64,000 nt of DNA from Apoda limacodes (taxonomy: Eukaryota; Arthropoda; Insecta; Lepidoptera; Limacodidae): the NCBI GenBank assembly GCA_946406115.1, contig OX291543.1, positions 5,892,501 to 5,956,500 on the forward strand. Direction: 5' to 3'. Below the pieces are notes generated by a model. The model was not told the origin of the DNA. It was given only the letters and a program-made list of their open reading frames with translations, and did no database searches. The number at the start of each line of letters is the position of its first letter. Positions within the stretch are counted from its first letter, which is position 1. Made by a program: the position numbers and the translations under genes. Below are positions 33,813-45,463 of this stretch, one piece after another.

Positions 33813-35797
33813 TTATTGTTTTTGTTCTTGCCATAAGTATTTGTCATTTTTTTTTACCGCGTTTAACAACTTTTGAGCTTTATCGCTATTCAAAAAGGTC
33901 TTAAAATTTAAACAATTTTCGTCAAAATTCAAACGAATTATTAATTCCGCCTTTATTAAATCCATGCTCATTCGGTTCCTTTCTTTTGAGTATAAATCAT
34001 TAAGTATACTAAAAACGCGTTCGCAGTAAGCGTTACTTACTGGAATTGAAAATATAAAACATACAATTTTGGTTAAATTTTTAACTTCAACGCAGTTTGT
34101 TATAAAATATGCCCATAGCTTATCATTTGTCATTTTATTTTCTTCTTCTGGAAGGCGATTTAAACTAAAAACTTCTTTTAAAGAACAATAATCACTGTAC
34201 AAATGGTCGGTGTCAATATCATTTACAATTTTTAATTTTTCTATAAGTTCTAAGAGCTCACTGTGAACAAAGTTTTTTTTTTTAATGTAAACTTAGATAG
34301 CATTTTGTATAAAGACTCCTCACTAAAATCAAAACGTTCTTCCAAATACCTGATGGCCCTTTGGAAAAACTGTTCTGCTTCTTTGTTAAAGTTTTCTTTT
34401 TCGGCGTTTGTTAATTTTGTTAAAATGGACCTATTTTTACTTCCATAAAATTTGTCCTGTAATCGGCTTTTTAGTTGGTTCAACAGCTTTCTCATAATAC
34501 CATCTATTTCCAGGATAGTACATCCATCATTTTCCAATGCCAATTTCGCCGTCTGAAACTCTACCATGACGTTATGTACAAAATATAAATACACTTCAGA
34601 AATTCCCTCACTGTAACATTCATCAACCCCTTCATTATCATTAAAAGAAGTAAGATTCTTAGATACAAAGTCCCATATTTCCTTTCGACAATCATCTTCT
34701 CCTTTTAACAAGAAGTAATGTTTTATGGCTGGCCATCCACGAAGTAATCGTTCTAAAGCAGGCATGAGTGACAGCCACCTTGTTGGGACATGCCGAAGAA
34801 GGTTTTTATATTCTACATTTGCAAACAAAAAACACTCTTTTAGCTTCTCGGTTTTCGTAGACGATGAGCTTAACTCATTGAATGTTTTTATCACGATGCT
34901 TTCTACATCAACTGACAAAGCTTTAAGAGCGTACTTGATGCAATTGTTGATTACATGACAGTTACAATTTGCCTTAATCAGATGATCATTGGTCTGCTGC
35001 AATTTTTGGAACACTGAATTGTTTACTCCATAATTGACTGAGGCGTTATCTGCACTATAAGATGATAATTGCCTGAGTTTTAACTCGTTGGCTTCGGTAA
35101 TATGTTTTATTTTTTCAAATATGTCTAAGGAAGCTTCAAACGGATCGTCGTAAAAATCGAGGAGCTTTTTAGAAATACCTGTTTGTGGACTAAAATACTG
35201 GACAGCATAAGGGTAGGTTTTTACGTTTCCAATATTTGATGCATCGCTTGCTACTGAAAAATATTCTGCTTCTTTGAGCTCTTGTACAACTTGTTCAATG
35301 GCATGTGGAGACAAAACGTTTCGCGCGATAGCAGCAGCTTTGGTGCGTCCACAGGAAATTTTGCTTGCAATTTTACTATCGGTATATATACATGGAGCAA
35401 GTTTTACCTGACAATCAAGACTATTGTAGCTTAGGCCGTGAGTTACATTGTGAAAAACACATAATAATTCTGCTTTTGAAATGTGCTGTTCCTCAAGAGT
35501 TTCTTTCCTCACAAAAAAATTTTGTAGATTGCCGGATATTTTCTGGCACAATATAAGTTTACTGTGCTTTATTGTCTGCTTATGCTTGTCTAATGCGTGA
35601 CTACCTTCATATTTTACAGAAATATCAGTTTGACACAATTTGCACATTGCAGTGTAGTCATCTTTTTTCTGTATCCATTTTGAGAAATTAGGATGCCTTT
35701 CCCATTGATCACTATATACAGTATAGCACTTTTTTCTTTTAGATGGGCCCGGTCCAGTCTCTTTCTGAAGCTCTTCCGATCCCTCAGGTTCTGACAT
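33813..35797 (-). CDS. hAT transposase (two frames, one slip at an 11-nt T run)
   Basis: The first frame (35797-34250, 515 codons) starts MSEPEGSEELQKETG after a 3'-splice-like TTGTTGTAG. A BED/TTF-type zinc finger (residues about 30-80: W..HP.F..W, MCKLC, HALDKHKQTIKH) precedes the RNase H-like domain with YFSVASDASN (first Asp, about 183), SYSADNASVNYG (second Asp, about 248) and the inserted helical region (ANCNCHVINNCIKYAL; VPTRWLSLMPALERLL). The second frame (34202-33813) has the C-terminal hAT dimerisation block, SNAYCERVFSILNDLYSKER. The first frame ends just past an 11-nt T run (34273-34283); one base change in that run fuses both frames through NFVHSELLELIEKL. No other defect was seen. 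The transposase cuts the element out and pastes it at a new 8-bp site. Confidence 0.95.
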
Positions 35798-36394
35798 AAT
35801 CTACAACAAAAATAACATGCCATACCAAAACCACACCACACATGCACAAAAAGCATAAACTGCAATTCATAATGATACAATTAAAATATTTTAAATTTTC
35901 CGCCACAATGCCGATTATATATTTGACAACAACGCAGTCTTTAAAAAAAGCTTTTAAACACTAGACCATGGTGGCCGGCCGTCTCGTATATTCCCGTGAG
36001 CTAAAGTACCTTGTTAGTTTATTTTCCATTAATAAAATAAGTTAGTAAGGTATGTTTAATTAAAAATCGCTATCTCAATCACATACATCAAAAAGTATTA
36101 GATAGTTATGAAAATAGTTATTAATTCACTTAATGTTAGCTTCACGCACACACAGACATATCATAGGTATTTAAAATAAAACATCACAAAAAACAACAGC
36201 AGGTAAAAGCATAGATTGTTATAACGTGTTTTAATTCATTGTTTATAGTCATAAACTGTCTTGTCATTAATTATACAAGTATTTTTACTTACTTACTGAA
36301 GTCTCCTTCCTTCAACAAATATATTTTGTTATATTAACTTGGTTCACTGAACTTAGATTTAGATGACGGCGTAATGCTACACAGACAACAGTCA

Positions 36395-36605
36395 CAGATT
36401 TGGCGCGCTGAGCGAATGACAGATTGACTCGCTCCTCGGGGTGGCGCGGCGGGCGCTTCGTCCGTCGTTCGCCTTCGTCGGCCCGCCCCTCCCTCACCTC
36501 ACCGGCCGACCGTCAGCTCGACTCAGACGGACGGAGTACACGGAGTGCTTGCTTTGCAATGTTTTGTCGCTCTGCGCCAAGCGCCCGAGTGGTTTGGAAG
36601 TTTCG
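36395..36605. promoter_or_regulatory. GC- and CpG-rich block inside the hAT element
   Basis: Against AT-rich flanks this 200-bp block is dense in CG dinucleotides (for example GGTGGCGCGGCGGGCGC near 36440). It lies about 0.6 kb upstream of the transposase start. It could be the element's promoter and first exon, or host sequence picked up by the element. Neither can be settled here. Confidence 0.4.
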
Positions 36606-37138
36606 TTTGATGAAAATGTGAATTTAGTAATCTAACTGGTTTTATAAGAAACAAGTTTTTGCTTAGTTTTGATTTTTTTATTAATAAGGATTTGATATTT
36701 TGATACCATACTTGAACTTCTGTACACAATTTCTTAATTAATTAGTTTAAATGAAAACTGGTTTCTTAAGATACAAGTCCAGCTTAGTTTGGGAACTACT
36801 GGTAATTACCTATGTTTTACATAATAACTCAGATAAATTAAGTCAAACATGTACCTACACTTTACTTTAACTAAATCAAATGTAATTTAAATAAGTTTAT
36901 TTTACTTTACATCAGTATTCAGATGTGAACGGTTTGTTATCTAGAGTATCTTAACAGATAAATAAGTAACATGTTTATCCTTGTAATGTATGCAACTCAA
37001 ACTTCAAATAAACATATTTTATTAAAAAAAAAAATTAGTGAACCTGTTTTACGGGAGATTATTTGCTTTGTCGGGAGTCGGGAGGACATACAAAAATTCG
37101 GGAGAATCCCGCCAATTCCCGACCGTCTGGCAACCCTA

Positions 37139-37146
37139 GTTATGTA
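37139..37146. repeat. 8-bp target duplication of the hAT element (right)
   Basis: GTTATGTA, identical to 33593-33600. Confidence 0.95.
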
Positions 37147-38610
37147 TGAGTAAAAGGTCACTGTCTATAATCAGTTAAAGAAATATAAAATATATAATCC
37201 ACTCAGCTCACAAAATAACAACGCTCTCAGCCACGACCTTTCAACCGATTATTATATGAGTGACTGAGGTACCGGTCCACACAGAGAGGCGCGATCCACA
37301 ATCCGATAAAATTTGCTACGCCGGTCCAACCTAATAAATCTTTCCAGAACAGGCGTATTCTATGATGTCTTGTTTTTTCAGAGTTATAATTGAAAACAAG
37401 TTATCCTCTCTGCCTGGGTGCATTAGACGAAAATCTTGCAGGAGCTGTAGAGAACATTTTGACTGTAAAAAAACTTTTAGGACATTAAGCAGCAAAAACT
37501 GAAATTACTAGCAGCTTACCTGACTTCGTCAAGGTTAAAATGGGTTATACTAAAACTGCAAGAGTAAAAATATATAAATTTTAAGTATAAGGTAGTTTAC
37601 ATATATACAGATGGCATAGTATTAAAATTTTAACAAGATATCATGAACGCCACATACAAACAAACTTTTTTGTTTTAAGAGATATCGAAAAACCGTCTTA
37701 ATTTTTTAACTTTCGAGTCTTTAGGTTCTAGCGGTTGGAACAAAAAATTGCAAAATACAACTTTTGTTCAAAAGTAAGATTTATAGTACTTAAGATTGGC
37801 ATTGATGTAAGAAAGCCTACTAAAATACAATAAATTTAAGCCCAAACTTGATATGTTTATTTTTTATATTTACTAATACATAGTGATTCAAAATTTTGCT
37901 ACCAAATACGTTCTAACTTTTTTGTTTGAGTTCATTTTTGAACATTCGAGCCTCTAGGTATATGTTCACAATCAATTAATTAATTCTTTTTGTACACATA
38001 GTTGTAAACAAAAATAAAACAAAGAAGTGATGTACAAATGGCGAGCTTATCTCTAACATACACAACAATACAACTTTCCCAAAGTAAAGGGTAAGAATGG
38101 CATAAAAGCATGGAAGTTTTCTAAAAAACAAGTACTTTAAGCTAAAACTCGATACGGCTACCTCTCATAGTTACAGAGATATAACTTTTTCGCCACTACA
38201 CACGATCTAACCTTTTTTGTTTGAAAAGTATGGTTAACCATGTATGGTTTAGTATTTAAAACAATCTAATAATAAATATGTTTATCTCAATCGTTATGTA
38301 TTGTTTGAAGCCATTTAGAAGTAGACAATCATAGTATTGGCTCCAGCTTTTAAGAGGACGCAATGAAACATCTGTAAATACGTACTTTTGACTCTGATTT
38401 CGAGTATGTATAAAGCATTAATATATATATTACAATAGATTAGTAATAACCGCGCCAAAGCGGTGACACTACACATATGGCCACAGCCATATGTCCAGCT
38501 AAACTTCGGTTCAGTGCTTAGTGTGACGCTGACCGAGTTGAACCAAACGGCACGCGACAAAAACGATCTCCAAAGTGGCTAAATGTGTAGTAAAAGAATG
38601 TGATTCAAAG
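37147..38610. other. intergenic, nothing recognised
   Basis: AT-rich sequence without supportable coding, array or RNA features. Confidence 0.4.
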
Positions 38611-39370
38611 TCACAAAAAAACATAATAATTCTGTTTGCCGACGATATTGTGGTCATGGCAGAATCGATGGAGGAACTTAGCACAATGCTCAAAAGCCTC
38701 AGTAGAACTTCCTAACGAGTGGGCCTTAAGATGAACATGGACAAGACGAAAATCATGTCGAATAGCCATGTAGCACCCACTCCAATAACTGTTTGGAACT
38801 CTACACTCGAAGTTGTTGACGAGTACTACACCTAGGACAAACTATTCGATTAGGTAGGTCCAATTTTGAGAAAGAGGTTAATCGCCGCATCCAACTCGGT
38901 TGGGCAGCGTTCGGAAAACTGAAGACAAAAGTCTTCAACCAGTGTGTGTTGTCAGTGATGACTTACGGCACTGAGACGTGGCCGCTAACTATGAGCCTCT
39001 TACGAAAGCTCAAGGTTGCTAACCGGGCGATGGAAAAGCTATGCTCGGAGTTTCCCTACGTGATGGAATCAGGAATAAGAAAATACGTAGGAGAACTAGT
39101 CACCGACATAGCTCACCAAATCGCAAAGCAGAAGTGGCAATGGGCAGGGCATATATCTCGAACAACCGATGGCCGATGTGGGAAAAAGGTTCTCGAGTGA
39201 CGACTAAGAACCGGAAGGCGCAGCGTATGAAGCCCCCCCGCTAGATGGCCAGTAGATCTTGTAAAGGTAGCGGGGAGCTGTTGGTTACAGGCGGCACGAG
39301 GTCGCACGCTGTGGAGAAAGTTAGGTGAGGACTATGTCTAGCAGTGGACGTCAATGGGCTTATACGATGA
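38611..39370 (+). pseudogene. RTE-like non-LTR retrotransposon, RT C-terminal part
   Basis: Plus-strand translation in shifting frames gives ILFADDIVVMAESMEELSTM (catalytic ADD), GLKMNMDKTKIMSN, STLEVVDEYY, then VMTYGTETWPLTMSLLRKL (38946-39030), and KQKWQWAGHISRTTDGR. The 3' end contains CTAGCAGTGGACGTCAATGG then GCTTATACGATGAT, the common RTE ORF end and tail in insects. The 5' end is truncated at the RT catalytic motif, which is typical of incomplete reverse transcription. Stops at about 38715, 38830 and 38965 show it is dead. Confidence 0.85.
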
Positions 39371-39481
39371 TACTTAGACTAATGTATTATTTTTTTGTCA
39401 AATGTTTGTACCATACTGATAACTATAATGAACTAGGTACGCTGACTTAGACAACAGACAGTAATTATGCTATAAAGAAAT

Positions 39482-39485
39482 AAAT
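39482..39485. repeat. putative 4-bp target duplication AAAT (left)
   Basis: AAAT precedes the left terminal repeat and also follows the right one (43865-43868). In AT-rich DNA a 4-bp match can arise by chance, so this is only a candidate. Confidence 0.5.
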
Positions 39486-39517
39486 CGAGGGTATTCTGGC
39501 AGAACCGAATATGTGCA
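39486..39517. repeat. left terminal inverted repeat
   Basis: 32 bp with one mismatch to the right end; the outer 26 bp are perfect. Begins CGAGGGTATTCTGGCAGA. Confidence 0.97.
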
Positions 39518-40070
39518 ACTTTTAAAAAAAATTAGTTATATACATAGATTGACTTATTTTTTTCTGGTTTTTTATCTAGCAAAACCATATAACTGCAGAA
39601 GCTTTTACTATGATTTTTTTATGAATGCGTTATCTATCATTTTTCTGTTAAAACTTAGAAGCAAAAAGTGTTAGTATCTCTTATTTTACAACTTAAATAA
39701 TAAAATACAGTGATAACAAAATAAAAGCATTTACGCTCTTAACTTAAAAAAAAACTAAAAATTTTATTCTTTTTTTACGGGCAAATCAATATATTGTGTT
39801 TTATTTGGTTTCACTGTTTAAACAAAATCAAGTCTTTGTTTATATTGACAAGCAGAACCGAATATAAGAGTTTGTCATGTTTTGTATGTCAAAAATAAAA
39901 GAATTTGAGGCCCCACTTCAACAGCAAAAGTAGATAAGGCTTACTTAATCGGTTCTGCTAGCTAACGTTTTTTGTCTGTTCAAGATCGTCGTGTGCGCAC
40001 GTGTTTTAGGTACTCTGTCGAAATATTTATTTAAATAGCCTTGTTACGGGCAAGTGTTAAATTATTGATA

Positions 40071-43000
40071 ATGTTTTACAGAGGAAAGAAATTAGTGTCG
40101 TTGGTAACGAATAATAGTGCAAGTACACAAGGTAAGTATTTATATTCCAACTACGTAATTTTGAGGTTATAATTTTGCTTATTTTTAACGACAGGATAAA
40201 AAAATAGTTTCCTTAAATAAGAATTAAATACGAAAAGTTAGACTTTGACAAACGTTTACTGACCAGATTGATTCTGTTTTTAAGAATGGCAAGGTTGGAA
40301 TAGGTTCAAAAGGAGGTATAATTATGGATAGGGCGGGGTTTTTTGTATGTATACATGTAATTTTGCGTCACACTAAACAAAATTTGTAGGTATGTCATTA
40401 AAAGCTAAGTTAATATTTAATTAATGTGTTTAGGATATCACTTTTCTTCTGAAAGTGAGTCTGAGAGTACACCACTTCAACATCCTATTACCGTCGTCGC
40501 AGAAGTGCACGAAGCCGACAGAAGTGGATTTTCAAGACGTCGACAGCCAGGTATGTGTTTCTACAAGTAATTTTGTCATTGTCAGAATATCATTGGATTA
40601 TTGCCAGCTGAATGACGTCAACTGCTGGATATAGGCCTCCATTTCTTAGAATTTACCAGTTTTTATTTACAATTCCTTGCTGTCAAACAGAACGATAAGT
40701 AGGTAAGAGCTATCTACTCGCATATGGAAATGTACCACATGTTTGCTATGCTCTCTAGTTGGAAAGTGGATGTCTACCTGCATCTTAGGATCGCAGTCGT
40801 GAGTTTATTTTTTTTACATGGCTAGGTAACAGGTACGTGTGTGTATACAAAAATGTAAGTATATGGACTATGTAATGTAAGTATATGAAATGTAAGTATA
40901 TATGTGGATAAAGCGAAAGTGTTATGTCAACATTGTAAAACATAGAGATTTGTAATCGCTGCCTACACCGTTAGGAAACAGACGTGACTTACCTTCACAT
41001 TCATTACGTGTTAGTAACAGTTTAGTTATGAATGATTGAGTGCCTATTTCAATGTAACGATTAGCAGAATAATAGCTATTTGTCTCCCTCGTAGCCTAAT
41101 CAGTAGAATGGCTGTGCAGGTAGCGTGGGTTCGATTCCCGCACTGGACAAACATTTATGTGATGATTATTTGTGTTTGTCTTGAGTCTAGGTGTTTATGT
41201 ATATATTTATGTCGTTCCAAAAAAAAGTATAATATCCTTATAAATATTTGTATCCGGTGCCTGGTTTCCATAGCCACGATTCACTATCCACATTGCTTAT
41301 TTTAAGAAAGGAAAGCGTTGCGTAATGTGTCTAAAAATATGTAATTATTATAGCTGTAACGATAAATTCACAGCAACAGCTGGCAATACCTACCTAAGGA
41401 AAAAATGTGTCTACTAGTATCTACAGCGAGGATATTTTTTTCCAGGTCGTGCAATACCAAGAGTTTCACAAGATGAATGTGACGGCGATGAAATCGAGAG
41501 CTTGTTCGGCAATGTGTCTGATAACGAAGATCCAACATATTTATCTTCCCCCAGCTACCACATGGATCAAGATGGTGATTTAATTACCCATAAAGATTTG
41601 CTTGGAGAAGATCTAGAGCCAGCTAATTATGGAGTCGATGGTTTGTTAGAACAGAATATTCAATTATTGCGAGAGGAACATAGACAACGAAAAGAGTCGA
41701 CTGAAATTGCTTATTTTATATTAGAGGTTTTATTTAATAAAATGTGTTTTAACAAAAGTTAAATCGTTGAAAAGGTGAAGAAAATCTAATCCTGAATGTT
41801 GGAAAGTAAATGTATCAAAAAAAAGAGGAGCTGATGGTTTACCCTACAAGTCTCGTTCTACAGATCGACCAGCAAAGGTAACAATATCTATTGATTGTTC
41901 CAAATGTCAGTTTAAATGTTCCGATAACTATGACGAGAATGCTAGAAACGAAGTTTGTCGATATTACTGGAATCTCGATTTCGTGGGTAGAAAAATTTTT
42001 ATTCTTTCTAATGTTAGTGTAGAGCGTCCGAAGCGAGTTCTTGCCGTGAAAAATAAACGTGAGCAAAGAACTTACACAAAAAAATGCTTCTTTACAAACA
42101 AGGATAAAAAAGTCCAAAAGTTTTTCACAAAAACTCTGAACATTGGACCATCTGTCGTCTTTGACGCTGTAAAAAAACGCAATAGTACTGGTACTTTTAA
42201 TGCAATTGATAATAGAGGCAAACATGAACCAGCTAACAAAACTAAGCCAGAGATCTTGGAAGGAATCCGTCGCCACATAGAGTCATTTCCGTGTATGGAA
42301 TCTCACTATACAAGAAAAAACAGAAAGTTTTTGGGCTCAGATCTTAATATAAGAAAAATGTACACATTGTACAAAGAGTTGTGCCACGAAAATAGTCAAG
42401 AAGCAGTTAATGAGCTTACCTATCGAAGAATATTCTCTACGGAATACAATTTAAGCTTTTTTGTGCCGAAAAAAGATCAATGTACAGTGTGTACGAATTA
42501 TGAAAATGCTGACGAGGAAAAGAAATCCTTAATAGAAAAAATGTATACAGATCATATCCAAAGAAAAAATAAATGTAATGCGGAGAAGGAAAAAGCGAAC
42601 AAAGATCCAAATTTTAGTTCAGTTTGCTGCAGCTGCTATGCTTTTGTGGGCTGTTCACAACACTGAAAATCTGCAGATAATTGAGCAAAAGTTTTTGGAA
42701 TCAGGACATACACATACATGGAGGCAGATTCTATGCACAGCGCTATTGAATCCCAAAAGAAAGAATCTTCAGGGTATTCTATGCAAGACTGGATCTCAAT
42801 ATGCCAACGTGCTAGACGTAGAAAAGTTCATGTTATCAAGAACAAGAAGATAGTCAAAGAGCCATATATAACTAAAGAACTTAAATATTATGAGTTATAT
42901 GACTTGAAAAATCTGGCTTCTAAAATAATTCATAACAAAGATAAAGATAATGAAGGAAATAGAGTGAAGTGGATAAAAATTAAGCGACTGAGATTTGTAA

Positions 43001-43314
43001 AGGGAGAGAAAAGAATTTATTTTAACTACGATATGAGCGAAAATTTTAATTACATAGATGTTACAGGCAAAGATGGGAAGACTAGAGCTACACGAACGAA
43101 ACGAAAGAAATGTGATAAATTTCCAGTCGAATTGAAAAAAAAATATGAAGAATCTTTACCCATATCGGAGGCCAAAAAAAAGGATTTGTTGTATTTGATT
43201 AAAAAAAATATAATACCGAAGGAATTAGAGCCTTGGTATAAATGTTTAAAGACGGTAAATAATGTTTCTGAAGATGTTGAAGAGGAGACACTGTCTTGCG
43301 AAGAAAATATGTGA
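40071..43314 (+). pseudogene. transposase gene of the 4.4-kb element, catalytic core deleted
   Basis: The proposed exons are 40071-40131 (MFYRGKKLVSLVTNN; donor GTAAGT), 40434-40550 (GYHFSSESESES; donor GTATGT) and 41446 onward (GRAIPRVSQDE), with reading phases that agree across both introns. A frameshift near 41780 precedes CSKCQFKCSDNY, then FPCMESHYTRKNRKFLGS and YNLSFFVPKKDQCTVC (41983-42600). At about 42627 DPNFSSVC jumps directly into AAMLLWAVHNTENLQIIEQ and then MEADSMHSAIES (42718). In relatives I recall, a segment with two Asp motifs lies at this join, so the presumed DDE core is largely gone. Function is inferred from the element structure. The tail, to a stop at 43314, is Lys-rich. 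Confidence 0.7.
41085..41300 (+). repeat. tRNA-derived SINE inside the transposon's second intron
   Basis: The head has a tRNA-like A box (GTAGCCTAATCAGTAG) and a B box (GGGTTCGATTCCCGC, 41131-41145). After it comes a tail typical of lepidopteran SINEs (ACATTTATGTGATGATTATT, TGAGTCTAGGTGTTTATG). It does not fold as a complete tRNA and lacks an acceptor stem match, so it is not a tRNA gene. Confidence 0.8.
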
Positions 43315-43832
43315 CTTTCTGTTTCTTTTGTTTTAATTAATATCTATCTGTTTTTATTACCACTTTACCTAGACGATGAAGCTGTTCAAAGTTATTAAAA
43401 TATAAGCAATTTAAAAAATATACCACTTATTTGTTTTTTAAATACAAAAATATTTACAGGTAAAAACAGATAACTTTTAACGATTTTGATTCTTCCTGTC
43501 TCAAATACACGATTATTTCAGTTATTTTAACTTAAACTTATTTAATGTCGTATACTGATCCCTTATTTAGTATTCCAGGCAGCCACCTTGAATTATTAGA
43601 GATTTACAGCTAATTTACAAATGTCAGGTAAAACAAAATAAATGCAACACCTTTACACCAACTTTTCCCTTTATCTCACTTTTGATAACAATTACTATAT
43701 AATTTGATGTATTGAAACCTTCTAAGATAACAAATCTAAGTGCAGTTGCTGATATCATATTGATATAATGCTTCACTGTTAAACTATGCTCCCTCAAAAC
43801 TTAAACTGTCATTTTCTCATTTTGACAAATTG

Positions 43833-43864
43833 TGCACTTATTCGGTTCTGCCAGAATACCCTCG
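43833..43864. repeat. right terminal inverted repeat
   Basis: Reverse complement of 39486-39517 with one mismatch. It ends in CAGAATACCCTCG, followed by AAAT. Confidence 0.97.
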
Positions 43865-43868
43865 AAAT

Positions 43869-45463
43869 ATTTGTGCCTTTGTTAAGCAATAAGTAATAAA
43901 AAAAAATTTATTGTGTAACCAACTCTTGTTAAACTTTACAAAATTCTTACAAGTATATAACCTTGCGGCTGCTTTAAGGCGGGAAAGTTTTTGAAGTAAC
44001 CTTCTATTTTTCCTTCACCTCTAGATATTATTGCCAATCGGTGATTTGCAGTTTCATTTCTGTTCGACCGTCTGCCACTTCCAATCTTTTTGCGAATCTA
44101 CAAGACAAAGACCACATTAAACTATAGAAAATAGGTTTAAAACATTGCAGAGCTTGTGCTAAGGGGGCTAGACAACTTAAATACTTATAAATTCCTACTT
44201 TTTATTATATATATGAAAAACACCTAGACTCAGGAAAAACGCAATGTGTGAACCGGTACGAGAATCCAAAAGACGTCCCTCGGTTCAGCAGGCGAGGCAC
44301 TACCCCCTGAGCCACAGAAAGGTCTACGATAACCTTCCATAGAAGACACTCAACCAAGAGACCCAAATGCAGTTTGTGTGTATAATTACTTAAATAAAAA
44401 TTTAATTTGTAAATTTCTGACATTATTCCAACTCTGAACGCCTCTACTGTAACTACCCGCACAACCTCCTTACCACATTCTTGCTAGCCCATCTTACTCC
44501 CGTCTCCCCTTAGTTTTAATACGGACACAGACAGAGTGTCAATCTTTTCCTTCGTCCTCAGCGCCATCCGAATTGAACCAGCCGAATTGGTATCTGAAGA
44601 CGTGGATGATTTTGATAAAAAGCCGGTTAGTGCTAGGTAAATCATCGTTGGCTCGCCTTTTCCTACGTCTGCTTATGTAGGATTCGTAAAGTTCTATATT
44701 TGTTTTATTATATTATATATAAAAATATATATGGGTTGGGTCTTATATCAAGTCGCCTGAATTTGAGGAATCTGTCGTTGTGGGGCGGTCAAGGGGGTTC
44801 ATCTAAAGCATCAGTAGATAAAAACAACTATTACAAATTATAGACAACTTTCAACTGAATGATTCCAACTTAAACCAAATTACCGCAGGCCATAGCAGTT
44901 TTTTTCATATTCATATTGCAGCTCTCCCTATCAAATTTTGACCACCTGGTCAGAGAATTTAATATGTTTTTGGTAATATGAAGTAAACCAACTTAAACCG
45001 TAGGAAAAACCCTGCTCCATAGGATATATTTACAGTATTTCATACCATGTTTTTTTTTTCTTCGAGTTCCCTCGATTTGAAAATCAAGAAAATAAGCGAG
45101 AAATCAGCCTAACTTTAAAAAACATACTGTACCAATAAGCTATATATATATATCAATGTTTAAATGACAATTGTCAAAAATCTACAAAATTGTCACGCCC
45201 CGGTCTTAAGTAGGTACTTGATAAGAACTTGAACTAGTGATTATATTCTCTTTGACTTCAACCAGTTTACTACAATTGAGCTAAACACTACAAAATATAG
45301 AATATATAACACTATAATTGTATTGTATTGTGTTGATCTTACATGCTTGGATAATGAAGAAACTGATCTTGGCCGCTGGCCAATTAAATAAACAAACGAC
45401 CACAAACAAATGAATAAGTGCCTACCCGGTCACAAATGTGCGGGCAAAAATCGGACTGAAAGT
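43869..45463. other. intergenic with one SINE
   Basis: No coding homology. The SINE at 44120-44345 is listed separately. The rest is AT-rich and unremarkable. Confidence 0.4.
44120..44345 (-). repeat. tRNA-derived SINE, minus strand
   Basis: The minus strand begins with an A-box-like TGGCTCAGGGGGTAGTGCCT, then a mutated B box around ACCGGTTCACACATTGC, then the tail CCTGAGTCTAGGTGTTTTTC and AAGTATTTAAGTTGTCTAGC, ending GCACAAGCTCTGC. It shares the TGAGTCTAGGTGTTT tail segment with the 41085 SINE. Confidence 0.8.

Larger units (their letters stand above)
33601..37138 (-). mobile_element. complete hAT DNA transposon (3,538 bp)
   Basis: The ends are TAGGGTTGCCAGA at 33601 and its reverse complement at 37126-37138, extended by imperfect repeats of a GGGA/TCCC-rich subterminal sequence. 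An exact 8-bp duplication flanks it. The transposase gene reads on the minus strand (35797-33813). A GC-rich block (36395-36605) lies between the gene start and the right end. The perfect target duplication shows the copy is recent or that its flanks have been little changed. Confidence 0.97.
39486..43864 (+). mobile_element. 4,379-bp DNA transposon of an unnamed transposase family
   Basis: The ends are a 26-bp perfect inverted repeat (39486-39511 and 43839-43864, starting CGAGGGTATTCTGGCAGA), extending to 32 bp with one mismatch. Subterminal copies of GCAGAACCGAATA occur at 39852, with a shorter inverted CGGTTCTGC at 39950. The element holds an intron-containing gene on the plus strand (40071-43314). 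It also holds a SINE in one intron (41085-41300). I do not know a superfamily name with this terminus. Confidence 0.9.

Noticed and set aside
36424..36635. Two overlapping short frames in the GC-rich block of the hAT element
   Set aside because: Low stop frequency is expected from GC richness; no homology and no convincing splice context.
41085..41160. tRNA gene
   Set aside because: A and B boxes are present but no acceptor-stem pairing or full cloverleaf is seen, and a SINE tail follows.
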